In this document: positions 1 to 6,623 of the stretch, one piece after another
Position numbering within the stretch: position 1 is the first letter of the stretch
Layout: every line of letters starts with the position of its first letter
NCBI GenBank assembly: GCA_023265785.1
Contig: JAHFSL010000064.1
Span: forward strand, 1 to 9,165
Origin: Candidatus Coatesiibacteriota bacterium
GTDB taxonomy: Bacteria > Oederibacteriota > CAKKQC01
DNA: 9,165 nt
Direction: 5' to 3'
Translations under genes and position numbers: made by a program
Notes under the pieces: generated by a model
Seen by the model: the letters and a program-made list of their open reading frames with translations, nothing else
Told to the model about the DNA's origin: nothing
Database searches by the model: none

Positions 1-720
1 ACGGACCTTGGCCACCTGGATGGCCACCTCGGAATACTCGCGCTTCCCGGAATGATGTTCCACGCTCCAATAGCCGCGGTAGGCCTTGTCCCGGAGCATG
101 GCCAGGCTTTTCCCCAGATCGCCGGTGACAATGTCCCAGGAAATATGTGTGTGCATGGCCCACTTGGCGAATTGGGCCTCGCCCGCGCCCTTGAAATGGA
201 GGAGGACACCGAACCCGGGGTGGTTCACCGCCTCGCAGATCCGCCGCATGTTGGCCGGCTCCACCTCGGCTCCCCAGTGGTTCTCCGGCCCAACCCGAAA
301 GCCGGCGTTGTGGGCGATCTTCGCGTACTCGCGGTAGCGCTTCACGATGTAGTCGAACTGCACCTTGGAGAAGGTCTTCGCCCGGACCCCCGCGTCAATC
401 CGGATCGTCCGCGCGCCGAGATACTCGGCGGCCTTGAGCCACGCCAGTGCCCCCCGGTGGTGCTCATCGCGGACAGCGGCATCGTCTTCCCACAGGTGCG
501 GCCCGTCCACGCACAGGTTCGCCAACTCGAGTTCGCGCTCGCGGAGCCCTTCCCGCAATTGCGCCAGAAACCCTTTCTCCAAGTTCGGAATCATTCCGTT
601 CCAGATGTCGGCACTGCGCAGGTCGTACCGGTGGCGGCAGGCCTCCAGGTAGCCGAAGACATCCATGGTCTTGTTCCCAACCAGCCCGTGAAACGAGTAG
701 GAGGCGATGGCGATGTTCAT
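1..720 (-). CDS. Sugar phosphate isomerase/epimerase, xylose-isomerase-like TIM barrel (3' end off the window)
   Basis: The frame reads from ATG at 720 to the left edge with no stop, giving the first 240 residues. It starts MNIAIASYSFHG, a typical first beta strand of the AP-endonuclease-2/xylose-isomerase-like barrel (Pfam PF01261). Family landmarks visible are DIWNG (res 38-42, strand 2), ARTIRIDAG (103-111), GPENHWG (144-150, with E146 a probable metal ligand), MHTHISWD (189-196) and SVEHHSGK (219-226, with E221 a second likely ligand). Family members isomerise or epimerise sugars and polyols with a divalent metal in the cytoplasm; the substrate cannot be told here. There is no SD site. 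A sigma70-like promoter sits directly upstream and would give a leaderless message. The gene diverges from the URO-D-like gene at 783, 62 bp away. The family call is firm; the function is open. Confidence 0.9.
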   Translation of the reverse strand, partial: MNIAIASYSFHGLVGNKTMDVFGYLEACRHRYDLRSADIWNGMIPNLEKGFLAQLREGLRERELELANLCVDGPHLWEDDAAVRDEHHRGALAWLKAAEYLGARTIRIDAGVRAKTFSKVQFDYIVKRYREYAKIAHNAGFRVGPENHWGAEVEPANMRRICEAVNHPGFGVLLHFKGAGEAQFAKWAMHTHISWDIVTGDLGKSLAMLRDKAYRGYWSVEHHSGKREYSEVAIQVAKVR

Positions 721-727
721 GCCATGC

Positions 728-756
728 AGGGTCGCAGACCCCGCGCGTTTCGTCAA
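728..756 (-). promoter_or_regulatory. Predicted sigma70-like promoter of the isomerase gene starting at 720
   Basis: Read on the minus strand, TTGACG (756-751) matches the -35 consensus at 5 of 6 positions. It is followed by a 17-bp spacer and GACCCT (733-728), a TANNNT-like -10 with a G at its first position. The -10 ends 7 nt before the ATG at 720, so the transcript would begin at or next to the start codon. This fits the lack of an SD site. It is inferred from spacing and consensus only. Confidence 0.5.
729..741. promoter_or_regulatory. Inverted repeat GGGTC-GCA-GACCC, possible operator
   Basis: Perfect 5-bp arms are separated by 3 bp in the 62-bp region between two divergent genes. The repeat overlaps the predicted -10 of the leftward promoter, where a bound repressor would block transcription. 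A second, looser inverted repeat surrounds it (GCCATG at 721-726 and CATGGC at 766-771). No regulator gene is visible in the window. Confidence 0.35.
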
Positions 757-782
757 CCCGGAGCCCATGGCTGACGGCGGTC

Positions 783-1955
783 ATGGCCGCCCGGCCCGCC
801 AACGCGGTTCAATTCGGACCAGTGGGCTTCGACCTGAACCCGTACCGGGATGACATCGCGGACCGCCACCGGCGCCTGCGGACCGCGGAGTCGTTCCGTG
901 AGCCCGACCGGGTTCCCGTCTGCTTTGCGTTGAGCGGGAGCTTCTACTGCGCGATGTTCGGCGTGGATATCGGCGAATATTACGCCGAGCCCGAACTGCA
1001 GGTCGAGGTTCAATTGAAGGGGCTGGACTGGGAGTACCGGGAACTGCGGGCCGACTCGTGCACCCGGGAGTCCATCGGCTACGAGCCCGGCCCGATCCAG
1101 GAAGCCGTGGTCTTCGGCGCGACCATCGAGCGGCCCGCCGGCACCTCCCCACGCATCGTCCCCCTGTGCGCCACGCTGGACGAGGTCCGTGCGCTCGTGG
1201 CGCCCCCGCCGGCCGACAATCCCCGGCTCCGGGCGGAGATCGCCCGGGCCGAGCGGTTCCGGCGGACTGCCGAGCGCCTCGGGGCCGGCGTGCCGGTGGA
1301 TGTCCTCACCACCATGGCCATCCACCCGCCGCTCTCCTGCCTGTGCGCCATCATGGATGCCACGGCCGTCTACGAGGCCGTCGCCGAGGAACCCGAGCGC
1401 CTGCGGCCCGCGCTGGAGGCCTGCTTCTCCGCTTACCTGGCCTACACGGACCGGTGGCTCCTGGCGGCCGGCGGCCCGCCCGTGGAGGCCGTGTGGCTGG
1501 CCGACGACAACATCGCCTCGGTTTCCGCGGATGCCTTCCGCGCGCTCGAGATGCCCTTCTACCGGCGTATCGCGGACCACTACCGGCCGCGCGAATTCCA
1601 CCTGCACACTGACGGGCCGAACGACCAGCACTTTCGCGCCCTGGCCGGCGACGCGGGGGTCACGCACATGGACATCGGCGGATTCAGCAGTCTGGCCGCG
1701 GCCGTCCGGGAGATGAAGGGTCGCGTCTACCTCCACGGCGGGCTGAACTGCAAGGACCTCTACGGGCCCGGCGGCCTCACCCTGGCGGCCCGCCGCAAGG
1801 CGCTGGACGCGATCACGCTCGCCGCTCCCGGGGGCGGGTTCGAACTCGCCATCGGCGGGGAAACCTACGCGGGCGTCAGCCCGCAGGCCATGTGCGACCT
1901 CGTCCGCCTCGCGGACGAGCACGGCCGGTACCCCATCCCGACCGTGCCCGCCTGA
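783..1955 (+). CDS. URO-D-like family protein, divergent (module 1)
   Basis: This 390-residue cytoplasmic protein has the fold pattern of the uroporphyrinogen decarboxylase/cobalamin-methyltransferase superfamily (Pfam PF01208). Features are REPDRVPV near the N terminus (res 39-46), LADDNIAS (239-246), FHLHTDGPN (272-280), YLHGGLNCKDL (316-326) and AIGGETYAGVSP (356-367). It lacks the N-terminal Met-Arg-Gln-Ala-Gly-Arg motif of true haem-pathway UroD. The His-x-Cys zinc motif of MtaA-type methyltransferases appears as H275-T-D277, and the usual late Cys is replaced by GGET. ATG 783 follows a weak purine stretch (GGCGG) and fits the length of the family. The frame stays open upstream to about 447, but that stretch is antisense to the isomerase gene. 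It diverges from that gene and ends 6 bp from the convergent small metal-binding gene. The reaction is unknown; methyl transfer or another decarboxylation is possible. Confidence 0.8.
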   Translation: MAARPANAVQFGPVGFDLNPYRDDIADRHRRLRTAESFREPDRVPVCFALSGSFYCAMFGVDIGEYYAEPELQVEVQLKGLDWEYRELRADSCTRESIGYEPGPIQEAVVFGATIERPAGTSPRIVPLCATLDEVRALVAPPPADNPRLRAEIARAERFRRTAERLGAGVPVDVLTTMAIHPPLSCLCAIMDATAVYEAVAEEPERLRPALEACFSAYLAYTDRWLLAAGGPPVEAVWLADDNIASVSADAFRALEMPFYRRIADHYRPREFHLHTDGPNDQHFRALAGDAGVTHMDIGGFSSLAAAVREMKGRVYLHGGLNCKDLYGPGGLTLAARRKALDAITLAAPGGGFELAIGGETYAGVSPQAMCDLVRLADEHGRYPIPTVPA

Positions 1956-1961
1956 CGCGGG

Positions 1962-2282
1962 TTACTTCTTCGGGGAGGGTTGCGCGGGCGGCGGCGGCGG
2001 AGTCATGGGCGCGCCGTAGCAACCGCCACCCATCGGCATCCCCATCCCGCACATGCCGTACCCGCCGAAGTGGCGCCGGCAAAAGTGACCGCACACCGAG
2101 GCAATGATGATTCCCAGGATCAGTCCCTTCCAGAATCCCCCGCTGCGGCCGTGCCAGCCGTGGCCATGCCCGCAACAGCCCCCGCCACCGCAACAGTCGT
2201 CTCCGCCCAGGCTCTGGCGCGCCTCGTGCCGGACCTTTTCCTCCGCAACGATTCGTTCTTTCTCTTGATCCGTTAACTCCAT
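1962..2282 (-). CDS. Small Cys/His/Met-rich membrane protein, probable metal binder
   Basis: This is a 106-residue protein I cannot assign to a named family. It has four parts. A charged N-terminal helix starts MELTDQEKERIVAEEK (res 1-16), a style seen ahead of short membrane segments in small bacterial proteins. A metal-type cluster C30-C31-GGGG-C36-C37-GHGHGWH follows (res 30-44). A single hydrophobic segment spans about 50-63. After it come C64-GHF-C68 with H66 and H71, a Met-rich stretch MCGMGMPM (77-84), C88 and a proline tail. Paired Cys, His and MxM motifs suggest a soft metal such as Cu(I), but this is inference. The start at 2282 is supported by an SD GGAGG (2289-2293) 6 nt upstream, the clearest ribosome site in the left half; a longer frame to 2345 would pass over that site. 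The gene is convergent with the URO-D-like gene. Confidence 0.8.
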   Translation of the reverse strand: MELTDQEKERIVAEEKVRHEARQSLGGDDCCGGGGCCGHGHGWHGRSGGFWKGLILGIIIASVCGHFCRRHFGGYGMCGMGMPMGGGCYGAPMTPPPPPAQPSPKK

Positions 2283-2345
2283 TGGGTGCCTCCGTGTGAT
2301 GTTGAGTTCGGTCAGATCATTCCACCCGGTACAACCCCGCCACAT

Positions 2346-2369
2346 CCGCCCCGGTTCCCGGGACGGCGG
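2346..2369 (-). terminator. GC-rich hairpin directly after the isomerase stop codon
   Basis: Immediately after the TAG stop of the upstream isomerase gene (2370-2372), the minus strand can fold CCGC, bulge CGT, CCCGG, loop GAA, CCGGG, GCGG: nine base pairs with a 3-nt bulge. No T-run follows, so it is not a classical intrinsic terminator. It could still stop or pause transcription, or protect the 3' end, between the isomerase and the Cys-rich protein gene. The rest of the 87-bp gap shows only the SD of the next gene. Confidence 0.35.
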
Positions 2370-3125
2370 CTACCCCCCAAACGCGCGGCGGGCGTTCGTC
2401 AGGCTGATCGCGATGGACTCCAGCGGGGGCCGCGCGCAGGTGTCCTGCTCGATGAAGGCGTACTCGATGTTGAGGTCCCGGCACGCGGCGGCCACGCCGG
2501 CCAGGTCCAGCACGCCCGTTCCCACCTCGGCCCAGGTCTTGGTGGGCGCCAGCACGAGGTCCTTGAGATGGATGACGCGCAGGCGCTCCTTCCCCATTCG
2601 CCGCATCAGCGGGGCGGGGTCCGCGCCGGCCCAGGTGACCCAGCCCACGTCCAGTTCGATCCGCACCAGCGCCGGATCCGTGTTGGCGAGGATGATCTCC
2701 AGCCCGTTCGTCCCGTCCACCGGAGTGAACTCGAAATCATGGTTGTGATATTGGAATGTAATTCCCTTGTCCCGCGCCGCCTTCCCCCACCCGTTGAGGG
2801 CAGTCGCGAGCGCCTTCCAATCGGCCGCGTTCTTGCGCCGATCGGGAGGGAGCCAGCCGAGCATCAGGTATTTCGCCCCGGTCTGGGCGGCGCGATCCAG
2901 CGTGCCCGCGAGGTCCTTCTCCATCTGCTCGAGCCCGCACCCGCCTGCCGGCGTCGCCAGCCCCAGCCCGCCGCAGAACTTCAGGTACTCCGCGGGGCTC
3001 ATCCCCTTGCCCGGTCCGCCCTCGATGGCCGTGTACCCGGCCTTGGCCACGGCTTTGATGGTGCCGCCCCAATCCTTCCCCAGGTCGTCCCGCACGGTGT
3101 AGAGCTGGAGTCCGAGTGTTGTCAT
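2370..3125 (-). CDS. Sugar phosphate isomerase/epimerase, xylose-isomerase-like TIM barrel (module 2)
   Basis: This complete 251-residue protein is a textbook member of the sugar isomerase/epimerase TIM-barrel family (PF01261). Its landmarks are LGLQLYTVRDDL (res 4-15), GYTAIEGG (30-37, with metal ligand candidate E35), QYHNHDFEF (125-133), ELDVGWVTWAGADP (157-170, with D159), VIHLKD (184-189, with H186) and FIEQD (224-228, with E226). The His-Asn-His and Asp-Val-Gly-Trp motifs mark the subgroup common in sugar-rich catabolic loci of Planctomycetota and Bacteroidota. No signal peptide is seen. ATG at 3125 puts the first beta strand at the very N terminus; a GTG at 3131 would add only two residues. 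There is no SD site, but a TGGTACCCT element lies 9 nt upstream. It diverges from the URO-D-like gene on the right, repeating the layout at 720/783. The substrate is unknown. Confidence 0.92.
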   Translation of the reverse strand: MTTLGLQLYTVRDDLGKDWGGTIKAVAKAGYTAIEGGPGKGMSPAEYLKFCGGLGLATPAGGCGLEQMEKDLAGTLDRAAQTGAKYLMLGWLPPDRRKNAADWKALATALNGWGKAARDKGITFQYHNHDFEFTPVDGTNGLEIILANTDPALVRIELDVGWVTWAGADPAPLMRRMGKERLRVIHLKDLVLAPTKTWAEVGTGVLDLAGVAAACRDLNIEYAFIEQDTCARPPLESIAISLTNARRAFGG

Positions 3126-3134
3126 GACCACTCG

Positions 3135-3143
3135 AGGGTACCA
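3135..3143 (-). promoter_or_regulatory. Putative extended -10 element (TGGTACCCT) before the isomerase at 3125
   Basis: On the minus strand TGGTACCCT reads as TGN-TANNNT, an extended -10 form. It ends 9 nt before the ATG, so a transcript would have a leader of only a few bases. The same block recurs at the same distance before the ATG at 6605. No good -35 is seen at 16-18 bp. Confidence 0.35.
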
Positions 3144-3157
3144 CGACCCGCGGTGGT
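3140..3157. promoter_or_regulatory. Inverted repeat ACCAC-N8-GTGGT, possible operator
   Basis: Perfect 5-bp arms (3140-3144 and 3153-3157) with an 8-bp spacer lie in the divergent region between the second isomerase and the second URO-D-like gene. The left arm borders the putative -10 element of the isomerase. An additional GACCAC/GTGGTC pair (3126-3131, 3153-3158) uses the same right side. This is seen in the sequence; operator function is inferred. Confidence 0.3.
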
Positions 3158-3163
3158 CGCGCC

Positions 3164-3177
3164 CTGACGGGGGTCAG
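3164..3177. repeat. Inverted repeat CTGAC-GGGG-GTCAG
   Basis: Perfect 5-bp arms with a 4-bp centre, upstream of the URO-D-like gene. It may be a second operator half-region or a short leader hairpin. There is too little here to choose. Confidence 0.25.
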
Positions 3178-3229
3178 CGAAGCGGGCCCCGGTGTGGTCC
3201 CACAATGGGGCATGCCGCCCGGCCCGAGC

Positions 3230-4330
3230 ATGCGCGCCACCAACCTTGGTATCTTCCGGGGCGAGCCCGCCAACGGCGTCTTTTTCCAGCCGCGCATCGA
3301 GCCCTGGTTCGATCTGCACCGCCGGCTGGGGGACCTGTCGCCCCGGCTGACGGCAATGTCCCTGCGTGACTTCTACGACGATCTCGAGCTCTCGATGCGC
3401 TACACCCACTACTACACCGACCAGCCGTACCCCATCGCGGTGGCCCACACGGGCGGGGTGACCGACACCGTGACCGGCGACGACCGGAACCGGACCCGGG
3501 TCATCAGCACGCCGCGCGGCCGGCTCACGGAGGGCCAGCGCATCAACACCGACGGTATGTGGTACACGATGGACTACCCCGTCAATACGCTTGCCGACCT
3601 TGCCGTGCTCGAGGCCTACTACGCCGGGACCACCTACCACTTTGACCCCGGGGCCTTCCGGCAGGGCGCCGCGTACCTGGGGGACCGGGGCGAGCCCTCC
3701 TTCTGGCTCCCCAAGAGCCCCTATCAGGCCCTGTGCCAGTGGTGGATGGACCTGCAGGACTTCATCCAGCTCCTCCATGAGGAGCCCGCCGCGGTCGAGC
3801 GGGTCATGCGGGCCATTGATGCCGCCTACGATCCGCTCTTCACGGAGCTCGCCGCGGCGGCCGGCGAGGTCCGCATCGCCAACTTCGGGGAGAACATCCA
3901 CGCCCAACTCCTTTCGCCCCGCTACTTCGAAAAGTACCTGCTTCCCTTCTATGCCAAGCGCTCGGGCGCCCTGCGCCGGGCGGGCATCTTCACCCATGTC
4001 CACATTGACGGCTTCTTCAAGCCGCTCCTGCCCTACCTCAAGGACCTGCCGTTTGACGGCATCGAGGCGCTGACGCCGGTTCCCCAGGGGGATGTCACCC
4101 TCGACGAAATGAAGGCGTCCCTCGGGGACAAGATCCTCCTGGACGGCATCCCCGCCATCCTGTTCATGCCCCACCATGCGGAGGCCGAACTGCAGGCGTG
4201 CGTCGAACGCGTCATCGCGTTGTTCTCACCCCGGCTGATCCTGGGGATCTCCGACGAGTTCCCCCAGGGCGCCCCCGAGTCCTGCCTGGACCGGGTCCGC
4301 TGGATCCGCCAACGCTGCCGGGCAACCTGA
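3230..4330 (+). CDS. URO-D-like family protein, divergent (module 2)
   Basis: This 366-residue protein belongs to the URO-D/methyltransferase superfamily but to a different subgroup from the one at 783. Visible landmarks are IFRGEPANGVFFQPR (res 8-22, the usual RGEP...V N-terminal box), WWMDLQDFIQLLHEEP (171-186), NFGENIHAQLLSPRYFEKY (218-236), HVHID (256-260), GIEALTPVPQGDVTLDEMK (277-295) and LILGISDEFPQGAP (336-349). The HxC zinc motif is H258-I-D260, and the late Cys position reads SDE. There is no haem-UroD signature and no signal peptide. Start choice is uncertain: GTG 3194, ATG 3212 and ATG 3230 are in frame and none has a convincing SD. ATG 3230 places the RGEP box at the usual distance from the N terminus. 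The gene diverges from the isomerase at 3125 and converges with the exported repeat-protein gene that ends at 4356. The reaction is unknown. Confidence 0.82.
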   Translation: MRATNLGIFRGEPANGVFFQPRIEPWFDLHRRLGDLSPRLTAMSLRDFYDDLELSMRYTHYYTDQPYPIAVAHTGGVTDTVTGDDRNRTRVISTPRGRLTEGQRINTDGMWYTMDYPVNTLADLAVLEAYYAGTTYHFDPGAFRQGAAYLGDRGEPSFWLPKSPYQALCQWWMDLQDFIQLLHEEPAAVERVMRAIDAAYDPLFTELAAAAGEVRIANFGENIHAQLLSPRYFEKYLLPFYAKRSGALRRAGIFTHVHIDGFFKPLLPYLKDLPFDGIEALTPVPQGDVTLDEMKASLGDKILLDGIPAILFMPHHAEAELQACVERVIALFSPRLILGISDEFPQGAPESCLDRVRWIRQRCRAT

Positions 4331-4355
4331 ACCCGAACCGAGCTCCGGCCCCGGC

Positions 4356-5465
4356 CTAGTTCGAGGTCGTCGCCGAGGACGCACCCGCCGGCCTGACGGG
4401 TACATACCAGCTTGAGGTTGCCGGATCCTGTCCCTGCCGGATCAGGGCTGACCAGTCACGGAGTTTTTCAACATGGTCCGGCCACAGCGGTTCGCACCGC
4501 TTGATGTAGTCAAGGGCATCATCCTTGGCCCCACGCGCCAGGAGGTCTTCGATCAACGCCATGCTCGGCGTGGAAAACCGGACGGCTTCAGCGGCGCCCT
4601 CACCCGCTTTGTGCAGTGCGTCCCGCATGACGACCAGGTCTCCGGAGGCCAGCGCGGCACGCGCCAGGACAATCCTGGCCCGATACACCTGCAACGATCC
4701 GGGTGACAATGTTCCGTCGGCAAGGATTTCGTTTGCCCGATCGCGCGCCCTGGCCAACGCTCCCGCCTCGATGGCTGCCTCGGCCGAGTCATCCAGCAAG
4801 AGTGACTTGCGGGCGCCCCGCTGAAGCGTCCACGCCTTCTCGATTTCCCCGAGGGCTCTTACCCAAAGAGCCCTCCGCGCGTCGCCCCCCTCCTTGCCCG
4901 CAAGGGTTTTCCAGGCGGAAGCCAATTCCTTGTGCCAATACGGGTCATCCGGCTCAAGGGAAACGGCACGCTCGAGGAGTTCCGCAGCGAGCCGGTCATT
5001 CTCCATCCGCAGAAAATGCGCGGCGTTTCCCAGGACGCGGGCATCGTTCCGATGGGACCGGATGGCCTCGAGCCAGAGCGCCTTGAGCGAGGCCCAAGAC
5101 TCGGCGGATTGGAACCGAAAGATGCGAATGGTTTCCATCCCGGCAATCCCGGCCCACGGCTGGTGACCGACCACCCAGGCCAGGTGCCGTACGAGGTCCG
5201 GATTCGCGCCCCGGGCCTCCGCCGCCTGTTTGACATGCGCGTAATACCCGATCAGAACGGCCCGGGCATCAGTATCCTCCGGGTGGGCCTTGAGGCGTGC
5301 CTCAAGATCCTGGGCGTCCTGGGCCACCAGATTCCAACCCTCGAAGGACATCGCCTGGCATGCATCGAGGGCAAGTTCCCGGCTGGGGCGATATCCGGCC
5401 TCCGCCGGGTTCCCGACGGACAGGCAGAGGAGGCCGATTGCGGTTGTGAACATGAACCAGCTCAA
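4356..5465 (-). CDS. Exported helical-repeat (TPR-like) protein, paralogue B
   Basis: This is a 369-residue protein of unknown function. The N terminus is a signal-peptide-like hydrophobic run (res 5-18) with a probable signal peptidase I site after AEA (21-23). The body is alpha-helical with TPR-like spacing, for example DLEARLKAHPEDTDARAVL (53-71), NDARVLGNAAHFL (140-152) and AVSLEPDDPYWHKELASAW (167-185). The C-terminal block TPSMALIEDLLARGAKDDAL (299-318) then YIKRCEPLW resembles a conserved block seen in uncharacterised repeat proteins of Acidobacteriota and PVC bacteria. The start is TTG at 5465, because GGAGG lies 5 nt upstream; the in-frame ATG at 5453 is too far from that site. The gap from the preceding gene's stop is 21 bp and holds this SD, so the two genes are probably one operon. 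They align over most of their length, which indicates tandem duplication. Confidence 0.82.
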   Translation of the reverse strand: MSWFMFTTAIGLLCLSVGNPAEAGYRPSRELALDACQAMSFEGWNLVAQDAQDLEARLKAHPEDTDARAVLIGYYAHVKQAAEARGANPDLVRHLAWVVGHQPWAGIAGMETIRIFRFQSAESWASLKALWLEAIRSHRNDARVLGNAAHFLRMENDRLAAELLERAVSLEPDDPYWHKELASAWKTLAGKEGGDARRALWVRALGEIEKAWTLQRGARKSLLLDDSAEAAIEAGALARARDRANEILADGTLSPGSLQVYRARIVLARAALASGDLVVMRDALHKAGEGAAEAVRFSTPSMALIEDLLARGAKDDALDYIKRCEPLWPDHVEKLRDWSALIRQGQDPATSSWYVPVRPAGASSATTSN

Positions 5466-5486
5466 GTCTTCCTCCGTTCTCTCACC

Positions 5487-6605
5487 TCAGTCGTAGGTCA
5501 GGCAAGACCCGAAATCCGGTGACCGGTCGGATTGCACCAGCGCGGACAATGCCTTCAATTGGTCCCGATCATTGGGCGGAAGTGGCCACTCCAGGCAACG
5601 ATCAAGGAACTGTGTCACGACCTTCCTCCCGCCTCTCGGATACAAGAGGGAAGCGAGAATGAGGTTCGGGCCATACCAGGAACTCGATGAATTGTGGGTC
5701 ACCCGGGAGGACGCCAACAGGTCAGCCTCCGCCTCGTCGAGCCTCCCCCCGGCGAGAGCAATCCCACCCAGGACCGTCCAGGCCCTGTGCACCCCGATGG
5801 GCAGGTACCAATTAGCCCCCATGGCACTTGTCATGGCCAGGGCCTCACACGCGTATCGCGATGCAGAGTCCGGATGGTCCGCCTCCAATGAGATTCCCGC
5901 AGCCTCGGGGAGCATGTGAAAGCGGGATTCGGGATCGTGATCGAGGGCAAGCGCCGCCGCGAGTTGCTCGACGCTAAGAACAGCAATACGCCTGTGCTCC
6001 GCCGAGTCCCTTGCCAGACACCGCATCTGAATCCCATAGACCCCGGCCAGTTGGAGCGCCCAATCGGGGTTCCCGGGGTCGACCTGTCGAGCCCCAAGCA
6101 GGAGCCTGACGGTCAGGTCATAGTCGTCGCTGGAATACTGGAGGAATTTTGCAGCGTGAGCGAGGACCCGGGCATCCCTGGAATGCCGCTTGGTCTGCTC
6201 CAGCCAGGCCGTGCGACATTCCCTAAAGACGGAGGGATCTGAAATGTGCAGGAGGCTGGGGAGATAGGCCGCCGCCTCCGACTCGGGGCTCCGGTGAATA
6301 ATCCACAGGAGATGGCGCTGGAGGCGCGCACCCGGCGCCTCCGTGCTCCGGGGTTGCTCCGCCCGAAGAATTGAGTCCAGTGTTTCAACAGGCGGATTGG
6401 AAAGGCCTCCGGTGTAGTATCCAGTCAGCAGGATTCGGGCGGCAAGATCATCGGGTTCGCCCTTCAACCTCAACTCAAGATCCTCGGCGACCGTCGCCGA
6501 AAGACTTGATCCCTGCACGGACAGGCAACAGAAATTCAGTTCATCCTTCGCATCCCCGGCGACTCCCCACGAAGCGAACATGACCAGGAGGCCAAGTGCC
6601 AACAT
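5487..6605 (-). CDS. Exported helical-repeat (TPR-like) protein, paralogue A
   Basis: This 372-residue protein is of unknown function. A hydrophobic signal segment (res 1-16) is followed by a probable cleavage near GDA/KDE. Helical repeats then follow, including DLELRLKGEPDDLAARILL (42-60), RDARVLAHAAKFLQ (143-156) and RQVDPGNPDWALQLAGVY (173-190). The C-terminal block WYGPNLILASLLYPRGGRKV (310-329) then FLDRCLEW matches the same block in the next gene. Two starts are possible. ATG 6605 has the TGGTACCCTCGA block shared with the gene at 3125. GTG 6662 overlaps the upstream stop as GTGA and would add 19 residues ending in Arg-Arg, a good signal-peptide n-region. I chose 6605 because the shared block is non-coding at the other gene, but this is not settled. 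Its neighbour upstream is the secreted TIM-barrel protein, so an envelope or extracytoplasmic role is likely. Confidence 0.8.
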   Translation of the reverse strand: MLALGLLVMFASWGVAGDAKDELNFCCLSVQGSSLSATVAEDLELRLKGEPDDLAARILLTGYYTGGLSNPPVETLDSILRAEQPRSTEAPGARLQRHLLWIIHRSPESEAAAYLPSLLHISDPSVFRECRTAWLEQTKRHSRDARVLAHAAKFLQYSSDDYDLTVRLLLGARQVDPGNPDWALQLAGVYGIQMRCLARDSAEHRRIAVLSVEQLAAALALDHDPESRFHMLPEAAGISLEADHPDSASRYACEALAMTSAMGANWYLPIGVHRAWTVLGGIALAGGRLDEAEADLLASSRVTHNSSSSWYGPNLILASLLYPRGGRKVVTQFLDRCLEWPLPPNDRDQLKALSALVQSDRSPDFGSCLTYD

Positions 6606-6614
6606 GACCCTTCG

Positions 6615-6623
6615 AGGGTACCA
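6615..6623 (-). promoter_or_regulatory. Putative extended -10 element (TGGTACCCT) before the repeat-protein gene
   Basis: On the minus strand TGGTACCCT lies 9 nt before ATG 6605. Sequence and offset are identical to the element before the isomerase at 3125. If it is real, the repeat-protein pair has its own internal promoter in addition to read-through from the gene upstream. If the true start is GTG 6662, this stretch is simply coding (WYPR). Confidence 0.3.

Noticed and set aside
753..1922. Long open frame of 389 codons on the minus strand
   Set aside because: It is antisense to the URO-D-like gene; the residue mix is Arg/Gly/Pro/Val-heavy with no recognisable motif, as expected from a GC-rich shadow frame.
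783..1955. Haem-pathway uroporphyrinogen decarboxylase (hemE)
   Set aside because: The N-terminal Arg-Gln-Ala-Gly-Arg substrate motif of UroD is missing, and the neighbours are not haem genes.
1956..1961. Terminator between the convergent genes ending at 1955 and 1962
   Set aside because: The gap is only 6 bp and no hairpin with a T-run spans the gene ends.
2286..3167. Plus-strand open frame of 293 codons
   Set aside because: It lies opposite the second isomerase, whose minus-strand frame has clear family motifs; the plus frame has none.
3122..4177. Minus-strand open frame of 351 codons
   Set aside because: It is antisense to the second URO-D-like gene and shows no domain pattern.
4331..4355. 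Bidirectional terminator between the convergent genes ending at 4330 and 4356
   Set aside because: The 25 bp are GC-rich, but I could not draw a convincing stem, and there are no T-runs on either side.
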